Source: Micrococcaceae bacterium RIT 802 (GTDB lineage: Bacteria > Actinomycetota > Actinomycetes > Actinomycetales > Micrococcaceae). From it: a stretch of DNA of 64,000 nt. Both the position numbers and the translations under genes were made by a program. The stretch covers positions 22,800 through 86,799 of the forward strand of contig JAFEMX010000017.1 of NCBI GenBank assembly GCA_016892645.1, read 5' to 3'. Of the stretch, positions 1 to 7,958 are shown piece by piece. Every line of letters begins with the position of its first letter. The first letter of the stretch is position 1. The notes beneath the pieces were generated by a model that saw only the letters and a list, made by a program, of their open reading frames with translations, was not told the origin of the DNA and made no database searches.

Positions 1-1532
1 AGGTCGACTATTCCCCCTCGATCGCCCTTCCCGAACTTGAAGAGGGCCAATACGTGGCCCTGAAGACCAGCAAGGCCGCGCGCGGACAGATCCGCAGCAC
101 CGACAAGGAGGCCCTGGTCAAGGACCGGCCCGTCGTCCACGTGGGCATCGACAAGACCCGCCTGGATGCCGGCCAGGCGGCCGACGCGGCCAAGAAGCTT
201 GCGAAGCTGGTCGACATCGACGCGGCCGCCTACGCCTCCAAGGTCAAGGGCGCCGGAGACAAGGCCTTCGTGGAGGCCATCACGTTGCGGGACAATGCGG
301 ACCGGACCGCCACCGACGCGAAGATCGAGGCGGTCCCCGGGGGCCGGGCCATCCCCGACACCGAACCCCTGGCACCCACCCGGACCTTTGCGCGCCCGAT
401 CCTGGGCAGCGTCGGGCAGGCCACCGCCGAGATCGTCGAGAAGTCGAAGGGCAAGACCAAGGCCGGCGACGTCGTCGGGCTCTCAGGATTGCAGGCCCAG
501 TACAACGACCGGCTCTCCGGGACCACCGGCTATTCGGTGGACGTCTACGACTCATCGCACCAGCAGGTCCGCCAGCTGTTCACCCGCAAGCCCGTCGACG
601 GGAAGAACATCGTCGTCACGCTGGACTCCGCGAAGCAGCAGCTCGCGGAGCAGGTGCTCACCCAGGTCGATCCGGCCTCGGCACTCGTGGCCATCCGCCC
701 CTCCGACGGCTCCATCCTCGCGGCCGCCTCCGGCCCGGCGGACCGGGGCCTGAACACCGCGATGCTCGGCAAATACGCCCCCGGGTCCACGTTCAAGGTC
801 ATCACGGCGCTGGCCATGCTGCGTGAGGGCCAGAAACCGACCAGCCAGGTCAAGTGCCCGGCCACGCTGACCATCGACGGCAAGGAGTTCAAGAACTACG
901 ACGGCTACCCCGATGCCAAGCTGGGGACGATCCCCCTCTCGGAGGCCATCGCGCAGTCCTGCAACACCGTCTTCGTCAAGGGGGCCTCCACCATGAAGGC
1001 CAGCCAGCTCACCGACGCGGGCGCTTCCCTCGGGTTGAACGACAAGCCCTCCGTCGGCGCGTCAGCCTTCCTGGGATCGATCCCCGAGGATTCGACGGGC
1101 ACCACGTTGGCCGCCAACGGTATCGGCCAGGGCGTGGTGGAGACGTCGCCGTTGGGCATGGCCACGGTCGCAGCATCGGTGGCCGCCGGCAAGACGGTCT
1201 CCCCGCATCTGCTGGACAGCCCGAAACCGGATGCGGCGACGGCGCCATCCACGAAGCTCGACCCCGGCGAGGCGGCCGAACTGAAGAAGATGATGGCCGG
1301 TACCGTCACGCACGGGACGCTGGTGGACCTGCAGGCGATTCCGGGGCCGACGGTCTATGGGAAGTCGGGCACTGCTGAGTACGACGCCGACCACAATGCC
1401 CACGCCTGGGTCATTGCCATCCAGGGCGACCTGGCCGTCGCGGCGTTCGTGGCGGAGGGCAATGGCGGCGCCCAGACTGCCGGCCCGTTGGTCAGCGACT
1501 TCCTCACCGGCGTCCAGCAGGCCGGCGGCTGA
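1..1532 (+). CDS. Penicillin-binding protein, transpeptidase domain (5' truncated)
   Basis: Class B penicillin-binding protein that crosslinks peptidoglycan at the outer face of the membrane. The reading frame is open from base 3, so the start, membrane anchor and part of the N-terminal domain lie outside the window. The C-terminal transpeptidase domain carries the three active-site motifs in order: STFK (serine nucleophile, about 786-797), SCN (about 955-963) and KSGT (about 1360-1371). The N-terminal part resembles the NTF2-like/dimerisation region of MecA-type PBPs (inference). It ends 1 base before the next start, suggesting co-transcription. Family assignment is firm; which paralogue it is cannot be told from the fragment. 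Confidence 0.93.
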   Translation, partial: VDYSPSIALPELEEGQYVALKTSKAARGQIRSTDKEALVKDRPVVHVGIDKTRLDAGQAADAAKKLAKLVDIDAAAYASKVKGAGDKAFVEAITLRDNADRTATDAKIEAVPGGRAIPDTEPLAPTRTFARPILGSVGQATAEIVEKSKGKTKAGDVVGLSGLQAQYNDRLSGTTGYSVDVYDSSHQQVRQLFTRKPVDGKNIVVTLDSAKQQLAEQVLTQVDPASALVAIRPSDGSILAAASGPADRGLNTAMLGKYAPGSTFKVITALAMLREGQKPTSQVKCPATLTIDGKEFKNYDGYPDAKLGTIPLSEAIAQSCNTVFVKGASTMKASQLTDAGASLGLNDKPSVGASAFLGSIPEDSTGTTLAANGIGQGVVETSPLGMATVAASVAAGKTVSPHLLDSPKPDAATAPSTKLDPGEAAELKKMMAGTVTHGTLVDLQAIPGPTVYGKSGTAEYDADHNAHAWVIAIQGDLAVAAFVAEGNGGAQTAGPLVSDFLTGVQQAGG

Positions 1533-1533
1533 G

Positions 1534-1992
1534 GTGGACTGGCCGCGGCTGCGTTCGGTGGCCAACTGGGTGAACCTCTCCACCCCCTGCGGGCTGCTGG
1601 TCGCCCGGGCAGCGGGATGCCGGGTGGTCGGGGGCTGGAACGGCCTGTATTTCGCCCTCGGCTACCGACCGCGGCTACCGGTCGCCGGGGCCTTCACCAT
1701 CGGCAACGTCATCCTGTTCCGGCCACGCTTCGCCGATCCTGCCGCCTTCCCGGACCTGGTCGCGCACGAGGAACGGCATGGCACACAGTACGCACTATGC
1801 CTGGGTCTGCCGTTCCTGGCGTTCTACGCCGTGGCCGCGGGGTACTCGTGGTGGCGCACCGGCGATCCGGCATCGCGGAACGTCTTCGAACGCGGCGCCG
1901 GATTGGCCGCCGGCGGATACATCGAGCGGCCGGTCCGGCCCGCCGCCGACGCCCTGCGCGGGCTCAGGCGATGGAACCCGCGCCGAGGCTGA
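1534..1992 (+). CDS. Hypothetical membrane-associated protein with HExxH motif
   Basis: A 152-aa protein that I do not recognise as a named family. The GTG start lies directly after the PBP stop; GTG 1558 and GTG 1570 are alternatives. An HEERH stretch at residues 78-82 fits the HExxH zinc-peptidase signature and is followed by a hydrophobic segment (about residues 86-101). The third zinc ligand is not evident. Position behind a PBP suggests a cell-envelope role, but this is inference. The 3' end overlaps the convergent pcp gene by 29 bases. Confidence 0.7.
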   Translation: MDWPRLRSVANWVNLSTPCGLLVARAAGCRVVGGWNGLYFALGYRPRLPVAGAFTIGNVILFRPRFADPAAFPDLVAHEERHGTQYALCLGLPFLAFYAVAAGYSWWRTGDPASRNVFERGAGLAAGGYIERPVRPAADALRGLRRWNPRRG

Positions 1993-2578
1993 CGTCGGCG
2001 GCGGGATCCAGGGCCTCGCGGGCCACCAGGACCAGCGCGCTGGCCAGTTGCCCGGGATCGGCGCCACCGGCCCCGGTCGGGGGGACATGGACGAATCCGC
2101 CGCGCACCCCGCGTCCCGCCAGCTCGTGCATCAGGGTGTAGAAGACCTGGTTGCAGGCATAGGTGCCCGCGCTTTGCGAGACCTGGGCCGACAGCCCAGC
2201 GGCGAGCAGCCCCGCCAGGGTGCGCTTGATGGGCAGGGTCGAGAAGTAGGCGGCCGGCCCCCCGGCGACCACCGGCACGTCGATGGGTTGGTCCCCGGCG
2301 TTGTCCGGGATGCGGGCGTCGATGACGTTCAGGGCGGCCCGTTCCAGCGTGATCGCGGATGCCCGTGCGTTCAGGCCGGTGCAGATGACCAGCTCCGGCT
2401 GATGCGTTTGCAGTGCCTGTCGCAGGGCTTCCGGTGCGGTGGCGAAGACGCACGGAAGCTCGACGGCGGTAGCCGGTTGGCCGGCTGCATTGAGTTCCCC
2501 GGCTGCTTGGCGTGCCGCCACGATGGAGGGGTTCGTGGCGTCGCCGCCAAAGGGTTCGAAGCCAGTGAGCAGAATCAT
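1964..2578 (-). CDS. pcp: Pyrrolidone-carboxylate peptidase (pyroglutamyl peptidase I)
   Basis: Cytosolic cysteine peptidase of family C15 that removes N-terminal pyroglutamate from peptides. The 204-aa length is normal for the family. Visible motifs are the N-terminal GFEPFGG, Glu79 in the TLERAALN segment, Cys142 in AGTYACNQ and His164 in GGFVHVPP, which form the catalytic triad. Its ATG overlaps the stop of the Nudix gene (ATGA), so the two are probably translationally coupled; it is the last gene of the CDF-Nudix-pcp unit. Confidence 0.95.
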   Translation of the reverse strand: MILLTGFEPFGGDATNPSIVAARQAAGELNAAGQPATAVELPCVFATAPEALRQALQTHQPELVICTGLNARASAITLERAALNVIDARIPDNAGDQPIDVPVVAGGPAAYFSTLPIKRTLAGLLAAGLSAQVSQSAGTYACNQVFYTLMHELAGRGVRGGFVHVPPTGAGGADPGQLASALVLVAREALDPAADVSLGAGSIA

Positions 2579-3036
2579 CCCGCGTCGCCCGCCGCCTCTG
2601 CTGCGGTGGGTGTGGCTGCGTGGCGGTCCACGATGGCGTCGACGATCGGCAGGTCAGCGGGGATCCAGGTCAGGGCGTCGATCTCGTCGCCGGCCAGGTC
2701 CACCCAGCGCAACTCGTCGTGGTCCTCCAACGGGGCCGGTTTCCCGTCAGTGATGGCCGCGAGCCATACCCGCATGGCGGCTTGGCCCGCGAGCTTCCAG
2801 CCCTGGTCGGTCGGACCGGTGATCTCGGCGCCGAGCGCGGCGACGATGCCGAGTTCCTCGCGCAATTCACGCAGCAACCCGGCCTCGCACGATTCGCCCG
2901 GCTCCACCTTGCCCCCGGGGAATTCCCACATCCCGGCCAGTGCGGGCGGACTGGTGCGCCGGGCGGCCAGCAGCCTGGTCGGGGCATCCAGGTCATCCAC
3001 CAGGGCGGCCCCGACGATCTGTTTCAGCCCGCTCAC
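2575..3036 (-). CDS. Nudix hydrolase, MutT-like
   Basis: A 153-aa Nudix protein that probably hydrolyses oxidised or non-canonical nucleoside triphosphates. The complete Nudix box GX5EX7REUXEEXGU runs from residue 41 to 63 (GGKVEPGE ... RELREELGI). The GTG start at 3036 overlaps the stop of the upstream CDF gene as GTGA, which decides the start against longer possibilities. Substrate specificity (8-oxo-dGTP or other) cannot be read from sequence alone. Confidence 0.88.
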   Translation of the reverse strand: MSGLKQIVGAALVDDLDAPTRLLAARRTSPPALAGMWEFPGGKVEPGESCEAGLLRELREELGIVAALGAEITGPTDQGWKLAGQAAMRVWLAAITDGKPAPLEDHDELRWVDLAGDEIDALTWIPADLPIVDAIVDRHAATPTAAEAAGDAG

Positions 3037-4010
3037 TGCTGGTTGCCGCCATCGTTCCCGGCAAGTTGCCCGGCTGCAGCGTCGACCCGGGGGATGTCGG
3101 GCTCGAGGTAGATCACCGTCGCGATCGGGACCGCCTCCCGGATCCGGGATTCGGCTCCGTCGATGGCCCCGGCGATCTCCTCCCCGGTCGCTCCACGGGA
3201 GATGCCGATCTTGGCGGCGACGAGGATCTCGTCCGGTCCCAGGTGCAGGGTCTTGAGGTGGATGATCGTTGTGCCGTCCGAGGAGATGGCCGCTTCGATC
3301 TTGGTGATGTTTTCGCGGGTGGCCGATTCGCCCAGGAGCAGGGACTTCGTTTCGACGGCGAGGATGATCGCGATGCAGACCAGCAGCAGGCCGATCATCG
3401 CGGTCCCCGCCGCGTCGAAGAGCCCGTTGCCGGTCAGCAGGGTCAGCCCGACGCCGAGCAGGGCAAAGAACAGGCCGATCAGGGCGCCCAGGTCCTCCAA
3501 CAGGATGACCGGCAGCTCGGGGGACTTGGCCCGGCGCACGAACTCCACCCAACCGGTGGTGCCGCGGACGTGGTTTGACTCGCGGATGGCCGTGCGGAAG
3601 GACAATCCCTCGGCGATGATCGCGCCGACCAGGACCGCGAGGGGGACCCACCACCACCGGCCCTCGATGCCGTGCGGGTCCTTGAACTTCTCGTAGGCCT
3701 CGTACAGCGCGAAGAGACCGCCGACGCTGAACAGAATGATCGAGACGATGAACGCGTAGATGTAGCGTTCCCGGCCGAAGCCGAAGGGGTGCTCGGGGCT
3801 GGCTTGGCGCTTTGACTTCTTGCCGCCGACCAGCAGCAACACCTGGTTCCCGGAATCGGCCACCGAGTGGATCGCCTCGGCGAGCATCGAGGAGGACTGC
3901 GTGAGCAGCCAGGCCACGAATTTGAAGAGCGCAATGGTCAGGTTGGCCGCCAGGGCCGCGACGACCGCCTTGCTTCCACCGGATGCTGCCATGTTCTCCG
4001 CCTCTGTCAT
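3033..4010 (-). CDS. Cation diffusion facilitator family transporter
   Basis: A 325-aa integral membrane protein of the CDF family that exports divalent metals such as zinc using proton exchange. It has about six hydrophobic segments, an early HSVAD motif (residues 48-52) supplying His/Asp metal ligands, and an HPFGFGRERY loop typical of the family. The C-terminal 90 residues form the expected soluble domain. It is the first gene of a three-gene unit with 4-base overlaps. A -10-like TAGGAT lies about 25 bases upstream of the start. The transported metal is not determinable here. Confidence 0.9.
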   Translation of the reverse strand: MTEAENMAASGGSKAVVAALAANLTIALFKFVAWLLTQSSSMLAEAIHSVADSGNQVLLLVGGKKSKRQASPEHPFGFGRERYIYAFIVSIILFSVGGLFALYEAYEKFKDPHGIEGRWWWVPLAVLVGAIIAEGLSFRTAIRESNHVRGTTGWVEFVRRAKSPELPVILLEDLGALIGLFFALLGVGLTLLTGNGLFDAAGTAMIGLLLVCIAIILAVETKSLLLGESATRENITKIEAAISSDGTTIIHLKTLHLGPDEILVAAKIGISRGATGEEIAGAIDGAESRIREAVPIATVIYLEPDIPRVDAAAGQLAGNDGGNQQ

Positions 4011-4093
4011 GGCGCGGGGCGCCGTCGGGAATATCCTACCGACACGCTACTACGGCAGTCAGCCGCTTCCCGCCCCGGCGGGGCCGAAGTCGG

Positions 4094-5029
4094 CTAGCGG
4101 GAGCGCCGCTGTGCCCGTGCGGAGGCGTAGAGGCAGACGGTCGCGGCGGTGCCGACATTCAATGACTCCGCGACACCGTACAGCGGCACGGCCACGCGGT
4201 GGCCGGCGGCGGCCAGCTCGTCCGCGTCCAGCCCCTGGGCCTCATTGCCGAACAGCCACGCGGTGGGTTCCTCCAGTCTCGGCGCGTCAGCGGGTACGAC
4301 GGGGGTCCCGGCCAGAGTGCCCGCGGCATCCCCCGAGGCCGCTGCGATCCGTCGTGAGGCACTGTCATCCTGCAGGGCGTCCAGGTCCACCGCCCCGTAG
4401 CCGTCCGCGGCGAGCAGCTGGACCCCTGCCGCCTCGGCAGCCTCCACCACCTGCCGGAAGTGGACTCCGGTCACGATCGGCAGGTGGAAGATCGAACCAA
4501 CGGTGGAGCGCACCGCCTTGGGGTTGTAGATGTCGACGCTGCCCTCGGTGAGCACGATCGCGTCGGCTCCCGCGGCGTCGGCGGCCCTCAGGATCGTGCC
4601 GGCGTTGCCGGGATCCTGGACGCGGCACAGCACGGCGACCAGTCGCGGAGCGGTGCCGAACACCAACTCCAGTGACGTCTCGGGGATGCGGCAGACCGCG
4701 AGGATGCCCTGCGGCGTCACGGTGTCGGACATCGCCGCGAGGACCTCGGCAGTCGCGGTGCGCCATGTGACCCTGTCGCGTGGCGTCGCCAGTTCTGGGT
4801 GGCGTTCCAGGGCTTCGGGGGTCGCGAAGACTTCCTGGACGACGCCCTTGCGCCCGGCGGCGACCGCGTCGTCGTGGCCGCGCAGGGCCTCGCGTACCGC
4901 TTGCGGTCCCTCCGCCAGGAACGCCCCGCGTTTCCCCCGGCCGGCGCGGGTCGCCAAGCGTGCGACCTCCTTGACCCGCTCGGCGCGCGGGTTGGCCATC
5001 TCTGGTTCGGTGGCAGGCTCTGCGTACAT
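4094..5029 (-). CDS. TrmH/SpoU family RNA 2'-O-methyltransferase
   Basis: SPOUT-class methyltransferase, 311 aa from the ATG at 5029 (preceded by AAGG 8 bases away); ATG 4999 gives a 301-aa version with a weaker ribosome site. The C-terminal catalytic knot shows the three SPOUT motifs: GNAGTILRAADAAGA, LFGNEAQGL, and SLNVGTAA near the C-terminus. The N-terminal 100 residues resemble the substrate-binding domain of 23S rRNA methyltransferases. It methylates ribose in rRNA or tRNA; the target base is unknown. It lies downstream of rplT but is separated from it by a strong hairpin. Confidence 0.9.
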   Translation of the reverse strand: MYAEPATEPEMANPRAERVKEVARLATRAGRGKRGAFLAEGPQAVREALRGHDDAVAAGRKGVVQEVFATPEALERHPELATPRDRVTWRTATAEVLAAMSDTVTPQGILAVCRIPETSLELVFGTAPRLVAVLCRVQDPGNAGTILRAADAAGADAIVLTEGSVDIYNPKAVRSTVGSIFHLPIVTGVHFRQVVEAAEAAGVQLLAADGYGAVDLDALQDDSASRRIAAASGDAAGTLAGTPVVPADAPRLEEPTAWLFGNEAQGLDADELAAAGHRVAVPLYGVAESLNVGTAATVCLYASARAQRRSR

Positions 5030-5068
5030 GGGGAAAACCTTATCGGGGTCGACATGCTGGTGGTTAAA

Positions 5069-5112
5069 CGGCGGAGGGGACGGAATCCCCTGGGATTCCG
5101 TCCCCTCCGCCG
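5069..5112 (-). terminator. Intrinsic terminator after rplT
   Basis: A perfect 20-bp stem (5069-5088 with 5093-5112) closed by a 4-base loop. On the minus strand the stem is followed by a short T-rich run (TTTAAC). It sits 30 bases past the rplT stop and should end the infC-rpmI-rplT transcript before the methyltransferase gene. Confidence 0.85.
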
Positions 5113-5141
5113 ATCGGGCGTAGCCCGTGGAGCAGCGCTGG

Positions 5142-5816
5142 CTACTTGGAGAACTGCTGGCGGGACTCGCCGCCAGCCGGCTCGAACCCGGCGGCCTTGG
5201 CGGCCTCGACCGAGTTGAACCAGAACTCCGGCTGGGTCTGCTCGTACCAGGTCGAGCCCGGCACGTGGTACTTCTTGGACTGGTTGCCCTTGATGACGTA
5301 GCCCTCGGGGCCGTCCTCGCCGTCAACGGCCTTCACGACACCCTCGCCCTCGGTGGAGGCGGATGCCTTGGGTGCTGCTGCCTTCGAAGTGCTGGCCTTC
5401 TTCGGGGCCGGTGCGGCGGCGGCCTTCGGGGCGGACGGCGTTGCCGGGGCGTTGACGTCGGCCGGGAGGGCATCCTTGGCGACCTTGACCAGTGCGGTGA
5501 AGGCGTTGGCATCGGAGATGGCCAGCTCGGAGAGCATGCGGCGGTCGACCTCGACCTCAGCGGCCTTCAGGCCCTGGATCAGGCGGTTGTAGGTCAGGCC
5601 GTTGGCGCGGGAGGCCGCGTTGATGCGCTGGATCCAGAGGCGGCGGAAGTCGCCCTTGCGCTTGCGGCGGTCGCCATAGCTGTAGACGAACGAGTGGAGC
5701 AGCTGCTCCTTGGCCTTGCGGTACAGGCGCGAACGCTGACCGCGGTAGCCCTTGGCCCGTTCCAGGACGACCCGGCGCTTCTTGTGGGCGTTGACCGCCC
5801 GCTTCACACGTGCCAC
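5142..5816 (-). CDS. rplT: 50S ribosomal protein L20 with C-terminal sunset-type domain
   Basis: Residues 1-118 are canonical L20, an rRNA-binding protein essential for early 50S assembly and in other bacteria a translational repressor of its operon. The GTG start has an AAGGAG site. At 224 aa it is almost twice the usual 118-120. An Ala/Pro/Lys-rich linker (about 119-165) joins the core to a small folded-looking module (about 172-214) with the pattern [27 protein letters not shown]. That resembles the sunset domain I recall on other actinobacterial proteins (family knowledge, not searched). The extension is in frame and continuous, so it is not a frameshift artefact. Confidence 0.95.
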   Translation of the reverse strand: MARVKRAVNAHKKRRVVLERAKGYRGQRSRLYRKAKEQLLHSFVYSYGDRRKRKGDFRRLWIQRINAASRANGLTYNRLIQGLKAAEVEVDRRMLSELAISDANAFTALVKVAKDALPADVNAPATPSAPKAAAAPAPKKASTSKAAAPKASASTEGEGVVKAVDGEDGPEGYVIKGNQSKKYHVPGSTWYEQTQPEFWFNSVEAAKAAGFEPAGGESRQQFSK

Positions 5817-5919
5817 GTGTGTACTCCTTAATATCTAGCCCTCGGTGTGCCTTGAGTGCGGCGACCAGCCCGGGGGAACTCCATGGATGGGTGGGAACGG
5901 TGGTTCCCGGTGCGTCTGC

Positions 5920-6114
5920 TTAGAGGCCGAGCATCCGCTTGATGGTCTTGGTGTCCGCCTTGGCAACGATCAGGTCGCCCTTCAGCTGGCGCTTGAGGCT
6001 CGAAGGCTTGTGCTCCAGGTAGTGGCGGCGGTTGGCCTGCTGGCGCTTGAGCTTGCCGCTACCGGTGAGCTTGAAGCGCTTCTTGGCGCCACTGTGGGTC
6101 TTGAACTTCGGCAT
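5920..6114 (-). CDS. rpmI: 50S ribosomal protein L35
   Basis: A 64-aa, highly basic ribosomal protein of normal length, beginning [15 protein letters not shown] and containing the conserved [10 protein letters not shown] segment. It binds 23S rRNA in the large subunit. A good AAGGAG site precedes the ATG. It lies between infC and rplT, the classical operon order; the 103-base gap to rplT holds only the rplT ribosome site. Confidence 0.98.
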   Translation of the reverse strand: MPKFKTHSGAKKRFKLTGSGKLKRQQANRRHYLEHKPSSLKRQLKGDLIVAKADTKTIKRMLGL

Positions 6115-6169
6115 ATCCGCCGTTCTCCTTACGTGCTCCCGTTGCCCTGTTCGGGCCGGGGATCTTTCA

Positions 6170-6219
6170 GGTTTCCGGTGTTGGAAACCCGTGGGTCAGG
6201 TGTGCCGCCCCGAGGGGCG
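6170..6219 (-). other. Two hairpins in the infC-rpmI spacer
   Basis: The 117-base spacer contains GGTTTCC/GGAAACC (6170-6176 with 6183-6189) and a GC palindrome CGCCCC/GGGGCG (6206-6211 with 6214-6219). No T-run follows either on the minus strand, so they look more like mRNA processing or stability structures than terminators. Confidence 0.5.
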
Positions 6220-6231
6220 TACCGCACCGGG

Positions 6232-7245
6232 CTACTTGCCCGGGCGCGGCTTCGCGTTACTGCGTGGTGCCGGCCTTGGGGCAGGCTTGGGGGTCGCCGT
6301 GGGCTTCGGGACAGGCTTCGGAGTCGCCACGGGCTTGGGGGCTGCCGCGGGCTTTTCCGCGGCCGCCTTGGGAGCCGCTGCGGGCTTCTCCGCCGCCTTG
6401 GGAGCTGCTGCCTTGGGCGTCTCGGCCTTCGGTGCAGCCGCCTTCGGAGCTTCTGCCTTTGGCGCGGCCGCCTTCGGAGCTTCCGCTGCCGGGGCGGCCT
6501 TCGCTGCCTCGGCGTCCTTCTTGGCCTGCTCGGCGTCCTTCTTGGCCTGCTCCGCATTGTCGGCCTCGACCTGCGCCAGGCGCGCCTTGAACTCATCCGG
6601 GAGGTTGTCCCCCATGGACTGCGTCATCGCAGGCTGGTCGTCCGACGTGTCGACGCGACCTTCCTTGACTGCAGTCGCCTTGGACTTGTCCGACTCTCGC
6701 TGCGCTTGGCGGCGTGCTTCGGCCTTGGCCTCAGCCTTGTTCTTCAGCGGCCCCACGACCATGACCATGTTGCGGCCGTCGATGCGCGGGCTCGACTCCA
6801 CGACGCCGACTGCCGCGACATCCTCGGCGAACTTGTTGAGCAACCGGATGCCCATTTCGGGCCGCTGCTGCTCACGACCGCGGAACTGGATCATGGCCTT
6901 GACCTTGTCGCCGGCTCCGAGGAAGCGCAGGGCATGGCCCGTCTTCGTCTCGTAGTCGTGCTTGTCGATCTTGAGCCGGAAGCGGACTTCCTTCAGGACC
7001 GTGTTGGTCTGGTTCTTGCGGGCCTCGCGTGCCTTGACGGCGGCTTCGTACTTGTACTTGCCGAAGTCCATCAACTTGCACACGGGAGGTTTCGCCGTCG
7101 GCGCCACCTCAACCAGATCAAGGTCGGACTCCGCGGCCAGACGCAATGCGTCCTCAATGCGGACGATGCCCACCTGTTCGCCGTTGGGTCCAACCAGCCG
7201 CACCTCGGGGACGCGGATTCGATCATTAATGCGTGGATCGCTGAT
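6232..7245 (-). CDS. infC: Translation initiation factor IF-3 with long Ala/Pro/Lys tail
   Basis: IF3 binds the 30S subunit, prevents premature 50S joining and checks start-codon pairing. The family core (residues 1-175 from the proposed start) is intact, including [15 protein letters not shown] and the KYKYEAA linker helix. The tail (about 176-337) is low complexity with repeated [12 protein letters not shown] units, giving 337 aa against about 180 for minimal IF3. The proposed start is ATC at 7245, placed 6 bases after AGGAG; rare ATT/ATC starts are characteristic of infC and underlie autoregulation in E. coli. An in-frame GTG upstream is possible but lacks such a site. First gene of infC-rpmI-rplT. 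Confidence 0.93.
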   Translation of the reverse strand: MSDPRINDRIRVPEVRLVGPNGEQVGIVRIEDALRLAAESDLDLVEVAPTAKPPVCKLMDFGKYKYEAAVKAREARKNQTNTVLKEVRFRLKIDKHDYETKTGHALRFLGAGDKVKAMIQFRGREQQRPEMGIRLLNKFAEDVAAVGVVESSPRIDGRNMVMVVGPLKNKAEAKAEARRQAQRESDKSKATAVKEGRVDTSDDQPAMTQSMGDNLPDEFKARLAQVEADNAEQAKKDAEQAKKDAEAAKAAPAAEAPKAAAPKAEAPKAAAPKAETPKAAAPKAAEKPAAAPKAAAEKPAAAPKPVATPKPVPKPTATPKPAPRPAPRSNAKPRPGK

Positions 7246-7256
7246 GTGTAACTCCT
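7243..7256 (-). promoter_or_regulatory. infC ribosome site with ATC start codon
   Basis: On the minus strand AGGAG (7252-7256) is followed by six bases and then ATC (7245-7243), which opens the conserved IF3 N-terminus ISDPRIND. No ATG or GTG lies at a usable distance, so this site decides the start and implies IF3-sensitive initiation. Confidence 0.7.
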
Positions 7257-7431
7257 GCTGTTCGTTGTCCGAAACCACCAGCAACACGGAGAAGGCCTCC
7301 AGCTGCGGGGCAGATGGAGGCCTGGTTGTTCGGGTTGGGTGCGATCGCACGCCACGGAACCAAGGTTCCGATCCGAGTGACCCGGCAACCTTGGGCGGTT
7401 ACAGCGGGTGGGAGTAGGCCTCCACTTGCAT
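7246..7431 (-). promoter_or_regulatory. Candidate infC leader with mutually exclusive hairpins
   Basis: Three 9-base elements are seen on the minus strand: A (7424-7416, TGGAGGCCT), B (7323-7315, AGGCCTCCA) and C (7301-7293, TGGAGGCCT). A and C are identical and B is complementary to both, so A:B and B:C exclude each other. B:C is a compact hairpin extended by CTG/CAG around a CCCCG loop. Between A and B sit a CCAAGG/CCTTGG stem (7360-7367 with 7387-7394) and a GTGCGATCGCAC palindrome. The layout is that of an attenuator or translational switch. The U-run after B:C is weak, so transcription termination is not assured. Confidence 0.6.
7399..7431 (-). CDS. Possible 10-codon leader peptide of infC
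   Basis: ATG at 7431 opens MQVEAYSHPL followed by TAA. Element A of the leader lies inside codons 3-6, so a translating ribosome would block A:B pairing and free B for B:C. The upstream site (TAGG, 5 bases away) is weak and no residue run suggests amino-acid sensing. Reported as a candidate only. Confidence 0.3.
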   Translation of the reverse strand: MQVEAYSHPL

Positions 7432-7520
7432 ACTGGCCTAGTCGACCCCGTCCATCCTGCCGGTTGGGGCGGAACACGCGGAATAAGCAAAACCAGTCGG
7501 TCTGTGAAAAGCTTAGCAGC

Positions 7521-7889
7521 ATGAGTACCCCTGAAACCAATCCGGACGCCACGTTCGATGAGACCAATCATGTCCGCGACATCGCCGAGGTTGCAGCCGT
7601 GGAAGTCATCACGACGGCTGCCGTGCACCTGATGAGCGCCGCCGCGGTCAAGTGCGGGCTCGCCGAGGGCGAGGACGCCGAAGACCTGAAGGACCTGGAC
7701 GAGGCGCGCAAGCTCATCACGGCCCTCGCCGGGTTGATCACCGCTGCCGCCCCCGAAGTCGGATCCCAGCATGCCGGGCCGTTGCGCGACGGGCTGCGGT
7801 CCCTGCAACTAGCCTTCCGCGAGGCCTCCTCGATCCAGGACCCCCCGGGCCAGGGACCGGGCGAAAAGTTCACCGGCCCGGTGAACTGA
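7521..7889 (+). CDS. DUF1844 domain-containing protein
   Basis: A 122-aa acidic, helical cytosolic protein. The central segment (RDIAEVAAVEVITTAAVHLMSAAAVKCGL) carries the hydrophobic helix pattern of DUF1844, a family of unknown function usually found beside infC in actinobacteria. The ATG at 7521 is the first that precedes the conserved region. It is divergent from infC and is followed at once by a textbook terminator, so it is monocistronic. Confidence 0.85.
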   Translation: MSTPETNPDATFDETNHVRDIAEVAAVEVITTAAVHLMSAAAVKCGLAEGEDAEDLKDLDEARKLITALAGLITAAAPEVGSQHAGPLRDGLRSLQLAFREASSIQDPPGQGPGEKFTGPVN

Positions 7890-7910
7890 CTTCTCCGCTT
7901 CTCGTTTCCA

Positions 7911-7943
7911 GGAGGCCGTCGCCATCGCGACGGCCTCCTTTTT
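7911..7943 (+). terminator. Intrinsic terminator after the DUF1844 gene
   Basis: GGAGGCCGTCGC (7911-7922), loop CATC, GCGACGGCCTCC (7927-7938), then TTTTT. It is a perfect 12-bp stem on the plus strand. Confidence 0.95.
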
Positions 7944-7958
7944 GTCGGCTCGGGATCC

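Noticed and set aside
6260..6560. Repetitive DNA in the infC tail as a CRISPR or tandem repeat array
   Set aside because: Units are in-frame Lys/Ala/Pro codons of irregular length with no unique spacers.
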